DNA of 64,000 nucleotides from Sporosarcina sp. Te-1 (GTDB lineage Bacteria; Bacillota; Bacilli; Bacillales_A; Planococcaceae). The stretch is from NCBI RefSeq assembly GCF_017498505.1, contig NZ_CP071798.1:3397501-3461500 (forward strand). Reading direction: 5' to 3'. Numbering within the stretch: the first letter of the stretch is position 1; each line of letters opens with the position of its first letter. A model generated the notes under the pieces. It was not told the DNA's origin, searched no databases, and worked only from the letters and a program-made list of their open reading frames with translations. Positions 18,671 to 27,358 of the stretch are shown in pieces. The translations under genes were made by a program, and so were the position numbers.

Positions 18671-20212
18671 TTGGAAATGGATGTTAAAAAAATGCATGAA
18701 AAGCCGCCGTACGGAATGATCGCTATTTTGTTCTTCGGGGCTTTTGTTGCTATTTTGAACAATACACTATTAAATATCGCATTACCGTCGATCATGACGG
18801 AGTTTTCTGTGAAACCGTCCGCCGTTCAATGGTTGACGACAGGATTCATGCTCGTCAACGGAATTATGATTCCGGCGAGTGCCTTCTTCGTTCAGAAGTT
18901 TTCAAACCGGAAACTGTTCATCACGGCGATGTTGTTATTCTCGCTTGGTACGGGACTTGCGATCGTCGCGCCGACATTCGGGCTGCTTGTATTGTCACGG
19001 ATGATACAGGCGTCAGGTTCTGCGTTAATGATGCCATTACTGATGAACGTTATGCTCGTTGCATTCCCAATTGAAAAACGGGGATCCGCAATGGGGCTTT
19101 TCAGTCTTGTCATGTTCACGGCGCCAGCCATTGGACCGACGTTGTCAGGATGGGTTGTTGAACACTATTCATGGCGCACGCTGTTCGAGATCGTCTTGCC
19201 GTTCGGAATCCTCTCGATTCTGCTCGCGATTTTCAAGCTCAAGAATATTACGCCGAATCGTGAAGTTCGTCTTGATATCGTCTCGCTCATCTTCTCGAGC
19301 ATTGGTTTCGGTGGTTTGCTGTATGGCTTTAGCTCGGCAGGAGATAAAGGCTGGGGCTCACCGGTCGTTTATGGAACGATTGCGATCGGGACTGTCTCGC
19401 TCCTCATCTTCATATTCCGTCAGCTTCGCATGAAGGAGCCGTTGCTCGATTTCCGGATCTATAAACATCCGATGTTCGCGCTTGCTTCGGGCATTTCGAT
19501 CATCATGTCGGTCGCGATGTTCTCGGGAATGATCCTGACACCGCTTTATGTGCAAAATGTGCGCGGCATCTCGCCGTTCGAGGCAGGGCTCCTTATGTTA
19601 CCTGGCGCTATTGTTATGGGCTTCATGTCGCCGATCACGGGGCGGATCTTTGATAAGTACGGTCCGAAGTTCATATCAATCACAGGCCTAATCATTACGA
19701 TTGGCAGCACCTATTATTTGAGCCGTCTCCAACTCGATTCGGGTTATTATTACTTGATGGGTCTGTATACAATTCGGATGTTCGGGATGTCGATGGTCAT
19801 GATGCCGATCATGACAAACGGTATGAACCAACTGCCGATGAGATCGAATCCTCATGGTACGGCTATCAATAACACGATCCAGCAAGTGTCCGGTGCAATC
19901 GGTTCTGCTCTCCTGCTTACCATTATGACAAAACGGATGGAGAAATCAGGAGAGGAGCTTGCACATCAAGCGATGGCAAGCGGTCAGATGCCAACTGACA
20001 AGACAGCAGCATTGGAAATGCAAAAGGAAATTGGCTTGCAGGCGATGCTTGATGGGATCAACCACTCGTTCTTCATCTCCACGCTCATCGCAGTAGCGGG
20101 GCTGATTTTGACACTTTTCATCAAGCGGGTTAAACCGCCGACATTCAATGCCACAGCGTCACCAGCTGCAAAAGAAACGGTTGAACCAACTAACAAACCC
20201 GCGCAGGAGTAA
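18671..20212 (+). CDS. DHA2-family multidrug efflux MFS transporter
   Basis: A 513-residue drug:proton antiporter with ~14 predicted membrane helices, the DHA2 hallmark. Motifs seen are 'LNNTLLNIALPSIMTEF' in helix 1, 'QWLTTGFMLVNGIMIPASAFF', 'RMIQASGSALMMPLL' and motif C 'FTAPAIGPTLSGWVVE'. The TTG at 18671 lies 7 bases after GGGGGA, whereas the ATG at 18677 is 13 bases away; TTG is preferred. It is probably derepressed when a toxic ligand binds the divergent TetR protein. Confidence 0.93.
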   Translation: MEMDVKKMHEKPPYGMIAILFFGAFVAILNNTLLNIALPSIMTEFSVKPSAVQWLTTGFMLVNGIMIPASAFFVQKFSNRKLFITAMLLFSLGTGLAIVAPTFGLLVLSRMIQASGSALMMPLLMNVMLVAFPIEKRGSAMGLFSLVMFTAPAIGPTLSGWVVEHYSWRTLFEIVLPFGILSILLAIFKLKNITPNREVRLDIVSLIFSSIGFGGLLYGFSSAGDKGWGSPVVYGTIAIGTVSLLIFIFRQLRMKEPLLDFRIYKHPMFALASGISIIMSVAMFSGMILTPLYVQNVRGISPFEAGLLMLPGAIVMGFMSPITGRIFDKYGPKFISITGLIITIGSTYYLSRLQLDSGYYYLMGLYTIRMFGMSMVMMPIMTNGMNQLPMRSNPHGTAINNTIQQVSGAIGSALLLTIMTKRMEKSGEELAHQAMASGQMPTDKTAALEMQKEIGLQAMLDGINHSFFISTLIAVAGLILTLFIKRVKPPTFNATASPAAKETVEPTNKPAQE

Positions 20213-20231
20213 TATCCTGCGCGTTTTTTTA
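20201..20231 (+). terminator. Terminator overlapping the efflux gene's stop
   Basis: GCGCAGGA pairs with TCCTGCGC over a 6-base loop that includes the stop codon, followed by seven T's. Confidence 0.92.
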
Positions 20232-20400
20232 TTAGAAGTTGAAGCGGAGTAATATTGTGGACTAGGTCAGGCGCAATGTTCCGGCCGGAGGGAGCCAAGC
20301 TCTTTCCGGTTTTTCATTTTAAATAAAAATAATCATCTGATTTACCATTTATTTCAGAAACAAAGAAGGATTTCGCTGCTTCGTGTCGAAATAGAGTAAC

Positions 20401-20414
20401 TGAAAGCGGTTTCA
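20401..20414 (+). promoter_or_regulatory. CcpA cre site upstream of the lysine-degradation operon
   Basis: TGAAAGCGGTTTCA matches the Bacillus cre consensus TGWAANCGNTNWCA at every position. It ends 31 bases before the first start codon of the operon, so a bound CcpA would repress it when preferred sugars are present. Confidence 0.85.
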
Positions 20415-20445
20415 AATAGTGCGAGAAAGAAAGGGGAATGTTGTA

Positions 20446-21924
20446 ATGCAGCTGAACAATTACATCGGAGGTTCATGGCAAGACGGTGGGGGAGCGCGGT
20501 ACACAGCAGTTACGAACCCGGCGACTGGAGAAGAACTGGCGCAAGTACGTCTGTCTACAAAGGAAGATGTCGCTCTGGCCGTTCAGGCGGCAAAGGAGGC
20601 CCAAAAGAAGTGGGCGCTCGTGCCGGCACCGAAACGGGCGGATTACTTATATGCAATTGGCAATATCATGAAAGAAAAGAAGGAACACCTGGCACAGGTG
20701 CTGACAAAAGAAATGGGGAAGGTAATCGAGGAAGCACGCGGGGAAGTACAGGAAGGCATCGACATGGCCTATTACATGGCGGGAGAAGGACGCCGGTTGT
20801 TCGGCGAAACAGTACCTTCCGAGCTAATGGATAAATTTGCAATGAGCGTTCGTGCGCCGATCGGTGTTGTCGGGCTCATTACGCCGTGGAATTTCCCAGT
20901 TGCCATCGCTACCTGGAAGTCGTTTCCTGCGATGGTCGCAGGAAATACATTCGTTTGGAAGCCTGCCACCGAAACACCAATGATGGCCTATGAAATGGCA
21001 ATCATTTTCGAGGAGGTTGGTTTGCCTTCAGGTGTGGCGAATATCGTATTCGGTTCCGGTTCAGAAGTAGGCACGGCGATGATTGAACATCCCGACGTTC
21101 GTGTTATCTCCTTTACAGGTTCGACCGAAACAGGACGCCATGTCGCAGAAACAGGCGGGCGCCATCTGAAGAAAGTATCTTTGGAAATGGGCGGGAAAAA
21201 TGCGGTCATCGTCATGGATGATGCCGATTTGGATCTGGCTGTGGAAGGTATTCTATGGAGCGCTTTCGGTACAGCAGGTCAGCGTTGTACGGCATGCAGC
21301 CGGGTCATCGTGCATAAAGATGTAAAGGAAGAGCTGGAACAGAAGCTTCAAGAGGCGATGAAAACCTTATCCATTGGAAACGGATTGGACGAGTCCGTTA
21401 AGGTGGGACCTGTCATTAACGGGAAAGCGATCGAGAAGATTCAGAAGTATGTTGAAATCGGAAAAGAAGAAGGGGCCAAACTTGTCGCGGGCGGCAATGT
21501 GTTGGATGAAGGAGAATTGGCGAATGGCCATTACTTCGGGCCGACATTGTTTACGGATGTCAAATGGGACAGCCGGCTGGCGCAAGAGGAAATCTTCGGT
21601 CCGGTCGTGTCCTTGATTGAAGTCGGATGCCTGGATGAAGCGATCGAAGTGAACAACAGTGTTCTTTACGGCTTGTCCAGTTCCATCTTTTCCCGCGATG
21701 TGAATACGATATTTAAAGCGCAACGGGATCTTGACACCGGAATTGTCTATGTCAACGCGGGGACAACAGGCGCGGAAATCCATTTGCCGTTCGGGGGGAC
21801 GAAGGGCACGGGGAATGGACATCGGGACTCAGGCGTTGCCGCATTGGATGTGTTCACGGAGTGGAAGAGCATCTACGTGGATTTCAGCGGTAAACTGCAA
21901 CGTGCACAGATCGACACAGAGTGA
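20446..21924 (+). CDS. Aldehyde dehydrogenase, probable 2-aminoadipate 6-semialdehyde dehydrogenase
   Basis: A 492-residue NAD(P)-dependent aldehyde dehydrogenase. The catalytic Cys281 is in GQRCTACSR and the general base Glu is in SLEMGGKN; PWNFP and FTGSTETG form the cofactor site. The ATG at 20446 follows AAAGAAAGGGG; the in-frame GTG at 20419 is upstream of it. The next gene is a lysine 6-dehydrogenase whose product is aminoadipate semialdehyde, which suggests this enzyme oxidises it to 2-aminoadipate. That substrate is inferred from context, as family sequence alone would allow other semialdehydes. Confidence 0.88.
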   Translation: MQLNNYIGGSWQDGGGARYTAVTNPATGEELAQVRLSTKEDVALAVQAAKEAQKKWALVPAPKRADYLYAIGNIMKEKKEHLAQVLTKEMGKVIEEARGEVQEGIDMAYYMAGEGRRLFGETVPSELMDKFAMSVRAPIGVVGLITPWNFPVAIATWKSFPAMVAGNTFVWKPATETPMMAYEMAIIFEEVGLPSGVANIVFGSGSEVGTAMIEHPDVRVISFTGSTETGRHVAETGGRHLKKVSLEMGGKNAVIVMDDADLDLAVEGILWSAFGTAGQRCTACSRVIVHKDVKEELEQKLQEAMKTLSIGNGLDESVKVGPVINGKAIEKIQKYVEIGKEEGAKLVAGGNVLDEGELANGHYFGPTLFTDVKWDSRLAQEEIFGPVVSLIEVGCLDEAIEVNNSVLYGLSSSIFSRDVNTIFKAQRDLDTGIVYVNAGTTGAEIHLPFGGTKGTGNGHRDSGVAALDVFTEWKSIYVDFSGKLQRAQIDTE

Positions 21925-21998
21925 CGTTCTATTCGTCAGTTGACATGGAGTGAAACGCATCTGATGACACGGAAATCTTAAAGGGAAGTAGGGGTTGT

Positions 21999-23168
21999 AT
22001 GATGAAAGTGGTTGTACTCGGAGCAGGCTTGATGGGGAAAGAGGCAGTGCGCGATCTTGTGAAAAGTGACGATGTGCAAAAGGTGTATTTGGCTGACTTG
22101 AATGTACGGCAGGCAGAAGACTTTGCAGAGCAGCTCATGTCCGATAAATTGGATATTCTATTGCTCGATGCCACAAACGATGAGCAATTGAAGGATGTCA
22201 TGGCGCTTGGGGATGTCGTCATCAATGCCTTATTCTATTCGTTCAACGAAAAAGTGGCCCGTACGGCTGTTGAGATCGGCGTCCATTCCATCGACTTGGG
22301 CGGACATATCGGCGGTGCGACCGATGCAGTGCTTGGATTGGCGGAACAAGCCGAATCGAAAGGGGTAACGATCATTCCGGATCTAGGGGTGGCTCCGGGA
22401 ATGATCAATATCCTGAGCGGATATGGGGCAAGCAAGCTCGACAAGGTGGAGAGCATCAAATTGTATGTCGGAGGCATTCCGGTGAAACCGGAGCCGCCAC
22501 TCAATTATAATATTGTCTTCTCGCTCGAAGGGGTTTTCGATCATTATACAGACCCGTCGCATGTCATTCGTGACGGTCAATTGCTCGAAATACCATCCCT
22601 CTCCGAAGTGGAATCTATTCATTTCAAAGATTATGGGGAATTGGAGGCATTCCATACATCGGGAGGAACATCGACATTGACAAAGACGTTCTCGGACGTA
22701 CAGACATTGGAATATAAGACGATCCGATATAAAGGACACGCGGAAAAATTCCAATTGCTCGTAGATCTTGGCTTGCTTTCAAAGGATAGTGAAGTTGAAG
22801 TCGGCGGGACAAGAGTGAAAGTGCGCGATGTTATGCGGGAACAACTTTCGCCGAAGCTCCGACTAGGCGATAAAGTGGATGCGGTCTTGCTGCGTGTTAT
22901 TGTCAGTGGGGAGAAAAATGGCGAAACAGCTACCTACGAGTACAATTTGGTAACTGAAAAGGATATGTCGGTGAATGAAACAGCGATGGCCCGTGCGACT
23001 GCCAACACGATATCCGTTGTTGCGCAAATGATCGGCAATGGGACGATTACGAAACGCGGTGTCCACCCGCCGGAAAACATTGTACCGGGTGAGCTGTATA
23101 TCGATGAAATGAAGAAACGCGGCGTTATCATTGAAGAATCTGTAAAAATGACTGAAGCACACGTATAA
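21999..23168 (+). CDS. lysDH: L-lysine 6-dehydrogenase (saccharopine-dehydrogenase-like)
   Basis: A 389-residue enzyme that would oxidatively deaminate lysine's side chain to 2-aminoadipate 6-semialdehyde. It starts with the nucleotide-binding turn VLGAGLMG and keeps the family features 'DLGGHIGG', '[19 protein letters not shown]', '[12 protein letters not shown]' and '[12 protein letters not shown]'. These closely resemble, as I recall it, the Geobacillus lysine 6-dehydrogenase rather than true saccharopine dehydrogenase. Starts at 21999 or 22002 are both possible after GTAGGGGTTGT. It lies second in the operon, 74 bases after the aldehyde dehydrogenase. Confidence 0.85.
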   Translation: MMKVVVLGAGLMGKEAVRDLVKSDDVQKVYLADLNVRQAEDFAEQLMSDKLDILLLDATNDEQLKDVMALGDVVINALFYSFNEKVARTAVEIGVHSIDLGGHIGGATDAVLGLAEQAESKGVTIIPDLGVAPGMINILSGYGASKLDKVESIKLYVGGIPVKPEPPLNYNIVFSLEGVFDHYTDPSHVIRDGQLLEIPSLSEVESIHFKDYGELEAFHTSGGTSTLTKTFSDVQTLEYKTIRYKGHAEKFQLLVDLGLLSKDSEVEVGGTRVKVRDVMREQLSPKLRLGDKVDAVLLRVIVSGEKNGETATYEYNLVTEKDMSVNETAMARATANTISVVAQMIGNGTITKRGVHPPENIVPGELYIDEMKKRGVIIEESVKMTEAHV

Positions 23169-23175
23169 CTGTTTG

Positions 23176-23199
23176 GGGAAGGTGAAAGCCTTCCCTTTT
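23176..23199 (+). terminator. Weak terminator or attenuator inside the lysine operon
   Basis: GGGAAGG pairs with CCTTCCC over a 6-base loop, followed by TTTTAATT. The short T run suggests it lowers rather than stops expression of the acyl-CoA dehydrogenase gene that starts 25 bases on. Confidence 0.6.
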
Positions 23200-23223
23200 A
23201 ATTGAACGAAAGGGGATTGGGAG

Positions 23224-24414
23224 ATGAATTTCGAGTTCAATGAGGAGCAAAAGATGTTGCGCAGAACCGCCCGGCAGTTTGTTGATGAGGAAATCATGCC
23301 GCATATCCAAAAGTGGGATGCGGAAGGCGGATTCGACCCTGGTATTTGGAAGAAACTTGCGGACCTTGGATTCATGGGTGTTTGCATACCAGAAAAATAC
23401 GGCGGCAGCGGCATGGACTATAACTCGCTTGCTATCCTTTGCGAAGAATTAGAACGGGGGGACACTGCATTCCGGACGGCGGTATCTGTTCATATCGGAC
23501 TGAATTCGATGACATTGATGCAGTGGGCGACGGAGGAACAGAAGCAGAAGTATCTCGTGCCGCAAGCGGAAGGGAAGAAAATTGGTGCCTTTGGCCTGAC
23601 GGAACCGGGAGCGGGTTCTGACGTGGCGGCCATGGCGACGACGGCTGTCCGAGATGGAGATCATTATGTCATCAATGGACAGAAGACTTGGATTTCCCTT
23701 TGCGACGTTGCAGATCATTTCCTCGTATTCGCTTATACAGATAAATCAAAGAAACACCATGGCATCAGTGCGTTCATCGTCGAGCGGACCTTCCCTGGTT
23801 TCTCTTCTAAAGCGATTAAAGGGAAATACGGAATTCGCGCGGGCAATACAGGTGAACTGTTCTTTGAAGATATGCGTGTGCCTGCAGAGAATCTTCTCGG
23901 AGAAGAAGGGGAAGGTTTCAAAATCGCCATGGCTGCATTGGATAACGGCCGATTCACAGTGGCAGCCGGCGCTGTCGGTCTCATCATGGCGTGTCTCGAA
24001 GAAAGCGTGAAATATTGCCATGAACGTGAAACATTCGGCAAGCCGATCGGCAAACACCAGCTGGTCCAGCGGATGATCGCCAATATGGAAGCGGGCTATC
24101 AAATGAGTCGTCTTCTTGTGTACCGGGCAGGCGAATTGAAAAACAAAGGAGTACGCAATACGCGCGAAACATCTCTAGCCAAATGGCAAGCATGCGATTT
24201 TGCGAATAAAGCGGCGGACGATGCATTCCAAATCCATGGTGCCTATGGTTATTCCGATGAATACCCGGTCGCTCGCTTCCTGCGCAACTCAAAAGCACCG
24301 GTTATCTATGAGGGTACTCGCGAAATCCACACGATCATGCAAGCGGAATATGTACTAGGCTATCGGGAGGATAAGAGACTAAGTCATATGCTGCCGGAAT
24401 GGCCGTTTGATTAA
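23224..24414 (+). CDS. Acyl-CoA dehydrogenase
   Basis: A 396-residue flavoprotein with the three-domain acyl-CoA dehydrogenase layout. Signatures are GAFGLTEPGAGSDVA (FAD-binding), 'GQKTWISL', 'QIHGAYGY' and the catalytic base Glu363 in IYEGTREIH. The ATG follows GGGGATTGGGAG. Placed after lysine and semialdehyde dehydrogenases, it could act late in lysine breakdown, for example on glutaryl-CoA. However, the residues that set glutaryl-CoA decarboxylation cannot be judged here, so the substrate stays open. Confidence 0.88.
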   Translation: MNFEFNEEQKMLRRTARQFVDEEIMPHIQKWDAEGGFDPGIWKKLADLGFMGVCIPEKYGGSGMDYNSLAILCEELERGDTAFRTAVSVHIGLNSMTLMQWATEEQKQKYLVPQAEGKKIGAFGLTEPGAGSDVAAMATTAVRDGDHYVINGQKTWISLCDVADHFLVFAYTDKSKKHHGISAFIVERTFPGFSSKAIKGKYGIRAGNTGELFFEDMRVPAENLLGEEGEGFKIAMAALDNGRFTVAAGAVGLIMACLEESVKYCHERETFGKPIGKHQLVQRMIANMEAGYQMSRLLVYRAGELKNKGVRNTRETSLAKWQACDFANKAADDAFQIHGAYGYSDEYPVARFLRNSKAPVIYEGTREIHTIMQAEYVLGYREDKRLSHMLPEWPFD

Positions 24415-24509
24415 CTTACAGATTGTAGAAGCGGTTCTGTTGGAAAGGTATTGCTTGTTTAAGTAAATTGTGATAAAATATTCTTACTATTATTGATCGG
24501 AGGTGAGGA

Positions 24510-24632
24510 ATGATGTTGGACACTGTGTATGCACATGAAAGTCTATTGGAATATTTAGCCACTTCATGTGCGATTACTCATGAAATTGCGCTCAACGGGA
24601 TACGTATGCCCTTTTTTAGACAATTTCAGTAA
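24510..24632 (+). CDS. Possible 40-residue small protein
   Basis: An ATG behind a very good CGGAGGTGAG ribosome site opens a 40-codon frame ending at TAA 24630. The product starts MMLDTVYAHESLLEYLA and carries one cysteine; no family is recognised. It lies in the 498-base gap between the acyl-CoA dehydrogenase and the ABC-F gene. It may be a remnant of a larger gene or an upstream ORF in the ABC-F leader; the strong ribosome site is the only support. Confidence 0.4.
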   Translation: MMLDTVYAHESLLEYLATSCAITHEIALNGIRMPFFRQFQ

Positions 24633-24839
24633 TCACACAGCGGTTCGGCACATCATTCCTTACGAATTAGGAAAGATTGCATAAGGCACTAGAAGATTGT
24701 AGACAAAACGGTTCGTTGTTGTTTGAATTCCCTTGAGATCGGCAGTGCTAGCCTTAATTGGTTGGCATTTGCAGCTTCGACATGGAATTTCACATCAAGG
24801 AAACTGTAGCACGAAGGATGGAATGTGCTTGTCTACTGT

Positions 24840-24869
24840 CTGCTTCTGCCAGAACGCAGTCTTTTTTTG
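24840..24869 (+). terminator. Terminator hairpin in the ABC-F leader
   Basis: CTGCTTCT pairs with AGAA(C)GCAG, with one bulged base and a 3-base loop, and is followed at once by TCTTTTTTT. It ends 43 bases before the ABC-F start with no complete gene just upstream, as expected for a transcription attenuator. It could instead end a transcript from the 24.5-kb small ORF. Confidence 0.65.
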
Positions 24870-24873
24870 TGCG

Positions 24874-24900
24874 CTCTCTGCTGTGAAAACAGAATGAGAG
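24874..24900 (+). promoter_or_regulatory. Hairpin that could mask the ABC-F ribosome site
   Basis: CTCT at 24874 can pair with AGAG at 24897, and CTGT with ACAG around a GAAA tetraloop inside. AGAG is part of the GAGAGG ribosome site of the ABC-F gene at 24913. Folding would limit initiation. Confidence 0.45.
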
Positions 24901-24912
24901 GAAGCGAAAACG

Positions 24913-26553
24913 ATGATTTGCACTATACAGAAGGTTAGCAAGATGTTGGGCGGTACTACTATATTTAATGATTTATCTTTGGATATCAAGACAGGCGATC
25001 GAATAGGAATCGTCGGCCGAAATGGAAGCGGAAAAACGACACTGTTCAAAATGATGGCTGGAGTAGAGTCACTTGATTCGGGCTCTATTCACTTTAAGAA
25101 AGGAACGCAAGTCGGCTACTTATCACAAATACCTACAATTGAAAGACCGATGACAGGATATGAGGTACTGAGAAGCGCATTCGGCGAATTGTTAGATATA
25201 GAAGAAAAGCTGAAAGCTCTTGAGATAAAAATGTCCTGCGAAGCGGAGGACATGGAGCGGGCACTCATGCAATATGGCCAACTGCAAGAAGAATTCCTGC
25301 GACGGAATGGATATGCCATGGAGTCGGAAATCGATAAGGTAATAAATGGGCTTCACTTGCGAAGTTTCATCCATCAGGAATTTACGGTCATGAGCGGCGG
25401 TGAGCAGACAAAAGTGATGTTGGGCAAGTTATTGTTAAGCCAGCCAGATTTATTGTTGTTAGATGAACCTACCAATCATTTGGATTTATTTGCGGTGGAA
25501 TGGCTGGAGCAATATTTGTCGGAGTATGACGGGACGGTCGTAATCGTGTCGCATGATCGGGCTTTCTTGGATTCGGTGGTAAGTAAGATAGCGGATTTGG
25601 AGGACGGGGAGCTGCGACTCTACCATGGCCATTACAGTACGTTTGTCCAACAAAAGGAAGAGCAGCTGCTCCGCCAATTCCAAGAGTACGAAGAACAGCA
25701 AAAGAAAATCAAGAAAATGAAGGAAGCAATCAAGCGCCTAAAGCAATGGGCAAATGAAGCAAACCCGCCCAATGCCGGATTGCATCGGCAGGCAAGAAAC
25801 ATGGAACGGGCGCTCGAGCGGATGGAAAAGATTAAGAAGCCGCTCGTCGACCCGAAAAAAATGGCTTTGTCGTTTGAGCCGACGGAACGCAGCGGCAAGG
25901 AAGTCGTTGTCATGGAGAATGTCTGTAAATCATTCGGTCCCAAAAACGTCTTGTCGGAGGCAACCTTTCACGTATATTGGAAAGACCGTGCGGCAATCGT
26001 CGGCCAAAACGGCAGCGGGAAATCAACAATTTTAAACTTGCTCACCGGCCAGCTGGCGGTGGATGAAGGGCTCTGCAAATTAGGCAGCAATGTGAAACTA
26101 GGTTTTCTTTCCCAACATGCCGAAATGACAAATCCGAAAGCGCGCCTAATCGATGTTTTCCGGGAAGAAGTCAGTGTGGCTGAAGGGGAAGCGAGACATA
26201 TTTTGGCAAAATTTATGTTTTACGGGCCGGATGTCTTTAAACGTCTGTCTGATTTAAGCGGCGGCGAAAGAATGAGGCTGCGTCTCGCGCAACTTATGCA
26301 TCAAGACGTCAATCTCCTTTTGCTGGATGAACCGACCAATCATCTTGATATTGAGTCCCGTGAAGTGTTAGAAGAAGCATTAGAAGAGTTTCCTGGTACC
26401 ATTTTAGCCGTCTCGCATGATCGTTATTTCTTGAATAAACTTTTCGACCGAACGGCATGGTTGGAAGCGGGTAACTTACGTATATTTGAAGGGCCATTTG
26501 ACTGGGCACGCAGAAAATGGTCAGAACTGTACGGTGCTGAGTCAAATCGGTAA
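24913..26553 (+). CDS. ABC-F family ATPase (ribosome-acting type)
   Basis: A 546-residue protein with two ABC cassettes on one chain and no membrane segments, the ABC-F layout. Cassette 1 has GRNGSGKTT, signature MSGGEQTK and LLLDEPTNHLD; cassette 2 has GQNGSGKST, LSGGERMR and LLLDEPTNHLD. Between them (~residues 235-300) is a charged helical linker, the element that reaches the ribosome in this family. Some members protect from macrolide, lincosamide or pleuromutilin antibiotics and others are housekeeping factors. The attenuator-like leader favours an inducible resistance role but does not prove it. Confidence 0.9.
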   Translation: MICTIQKVSKMLGGTTIFNDLSLDIKTGDRIGIVGRNGSGKTTLFKMMAGVESLDSGSIHFKKGTQVGYLSQIPTIERPMTGYEVLRSAFGELLDIEEKLKALEIKMSCEAEDMERALMQYGQLQEEFLRRNGYAMESEIDKVINGLHLRSFIHQEFTVMSGGEQTKVMLGKLLLSQPDLLLLDEPTNHLDLFAVEWLEQYLSEYDGTVVIVSHDRAFLDSVVSKIADLEDGELRLYHGHYSTFVQQKEEQLLRQFQEYEEQQKKIKKMKEAIKRLKQWANEANPPNAGLHRQARNMERALERMEKIKKPLVDPKKMALSFEPTERSGKEVVVMENVCKSFGPKNVLSEATFHVYWKDRAAIVGQNGSGKSTILNLLTGQLAVDEGLCKLGSNVKLGFLSQHAEMTNPKARLIDVFREEVSVAEGEARHILAKFMFYGPDVFKRLSDLSGGERMRLRLAQLMHQDVNLLLLDEPTNHLDIESREVLEEALEEFPGTILAVSHDRYFLNKLFDRTAWLEAGNLRIFEGPFDWARRKWSELYGAESNR

Positions 26554-26680
26554 AAAACAAAAAAAGAGAGCAGAAAAGGCCTTCCGTGCGGGAGGTCTTC
26601 TCTTATATTTTCGAGAACTGTCTGTTGAAGAGAAAAAATACTTGAATTTCACTTTTGAAGAGCGTATGATAATGACTGGA

Positions 26681-26703
26681 TGACCGAAATGGTATTTTAG
26701 TCA
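26681..26703. promoter_or_regulatory. Imperfect dyad upstream of the TetR gene of the YhgE locus
   Basis: TGACCG and TAGTCA face each other across 11 bases, just before the TetR start at 26722. Spacing and the left half match the dyad at 27313 upstream of the YhgE gene, which suggests a shared operator for autoregulation. Confidence 0.5.
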
Positions 26704-26721
26704 GTCGCGGGAGGTGAAGAA

Positions 26722-27291
26722 GTGGATCGCAGACAGGAAATTTTGGAGGCAGCTGCTAAATCGTTTTCCTTGTTTGGTTACAAAGCTACGACAATGGATC
26801 AAGTTGCAAAAATTGCAAACGTAGGGAAAGGGACCATTTATACCTTCTTTACGAATAAAGAAGAATTGTTCAATGCCATTGTACTAAAAATGATCGAGGA
26901 AATGCGAGCGGCATCGGATTCAGTTGCTGTAGAGGGTGGCACATTTGAACGGAATGTCCATGCCCGGCTTATGCAATTGCTCAAATTCCGAAAAACGCAT
27001 CAGCTCTATGCCAAACTGATCGACGAGGAAAAAGAACTTCGGACCCCTGCTGTTACAGAGGTACTGGCTCAAATTGAAAGAGAGATTGTCTCTTATGTAA
27101 AGTTGAAAATCGAACGCGCAGTCAGCAGAGGTGAGTTAAAGCCGTGTAATTCCGAATTGATCGCATATCTTCTGTTCAAATCTTATCTAGCTCTTATTGT
27201 AGATTGGGAAAAAACGCATGACACGGAATTGACGGAAGAACAAATCGCCACATTGCTGAGCGATACGATTTTCAAGAGTCTCCTGCGATGA
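26722..27291 (+). CDS. TetR-family repressor of the YhgE locus
   Basis: A 189-residue regulator of standard TetR size. The HTH is 'FSLFGYKATTMDQVAKIANVGKGTIYTFF' at ~13-42, followed by 'TNKEELFNAIV'. The GTG start sits behind GGGAGGTGAAGAA. It precedes, on the same strand and 67 bases away, a YhgE/Pip-type membrane protein. Two matching dyads, one before each gene, suggest it controls both. Confidence 0.92.
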   Translation: MDRRQEILEAAAKSFSLFGYKATTMDQVAKIANVGKGTIYTFFTNKEELFNAIVLKMIEEMRAASDSVAVEGGTFERNVHARLMQLLKFRKTHQLYAKLIDEEKELRTPAVTEVLAQIEREIVSYVKLKIERAVSRGELKPCNSELIAYLLFKSYLALIVDWEKTHDTELTEEQIATLLSDTIFKSLLR

Positions 27292-27312
27292 GACTTCTTT
27301 TTTGATTTAAAA

Positions 27313-27335
27313 TGACCAAATGAGACTTATGGTCA
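27313..27335. promoter_or_regulatory. TetR-type operator before the YhgE gene
   Basis: TGACCA and TGGTCA form a perfect 6-bp dyad 11 bases apart, 24 bases upstream of the YhgE start. It is the same architecture as the site at 26681. Confidence 0.6.
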
Positions 27336-27358
27336 AATGGTTTTGAGGAGGAGAAGGA

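Noticed and set aside
22383..23414. Long minus-strand frames across the lysine operon
   Set aside because: They are shadows of the well-conserved plus-strand enzymes and have no starts or recognisable domains.
24782..24883. Possible leader peptide MEFHIKETVARRM... across the ABC-F terminator
   Set aside because: It has no ribosome site before its ATG. It is mentioned only as a candidate in the attenuator finding and not listed as a gene.
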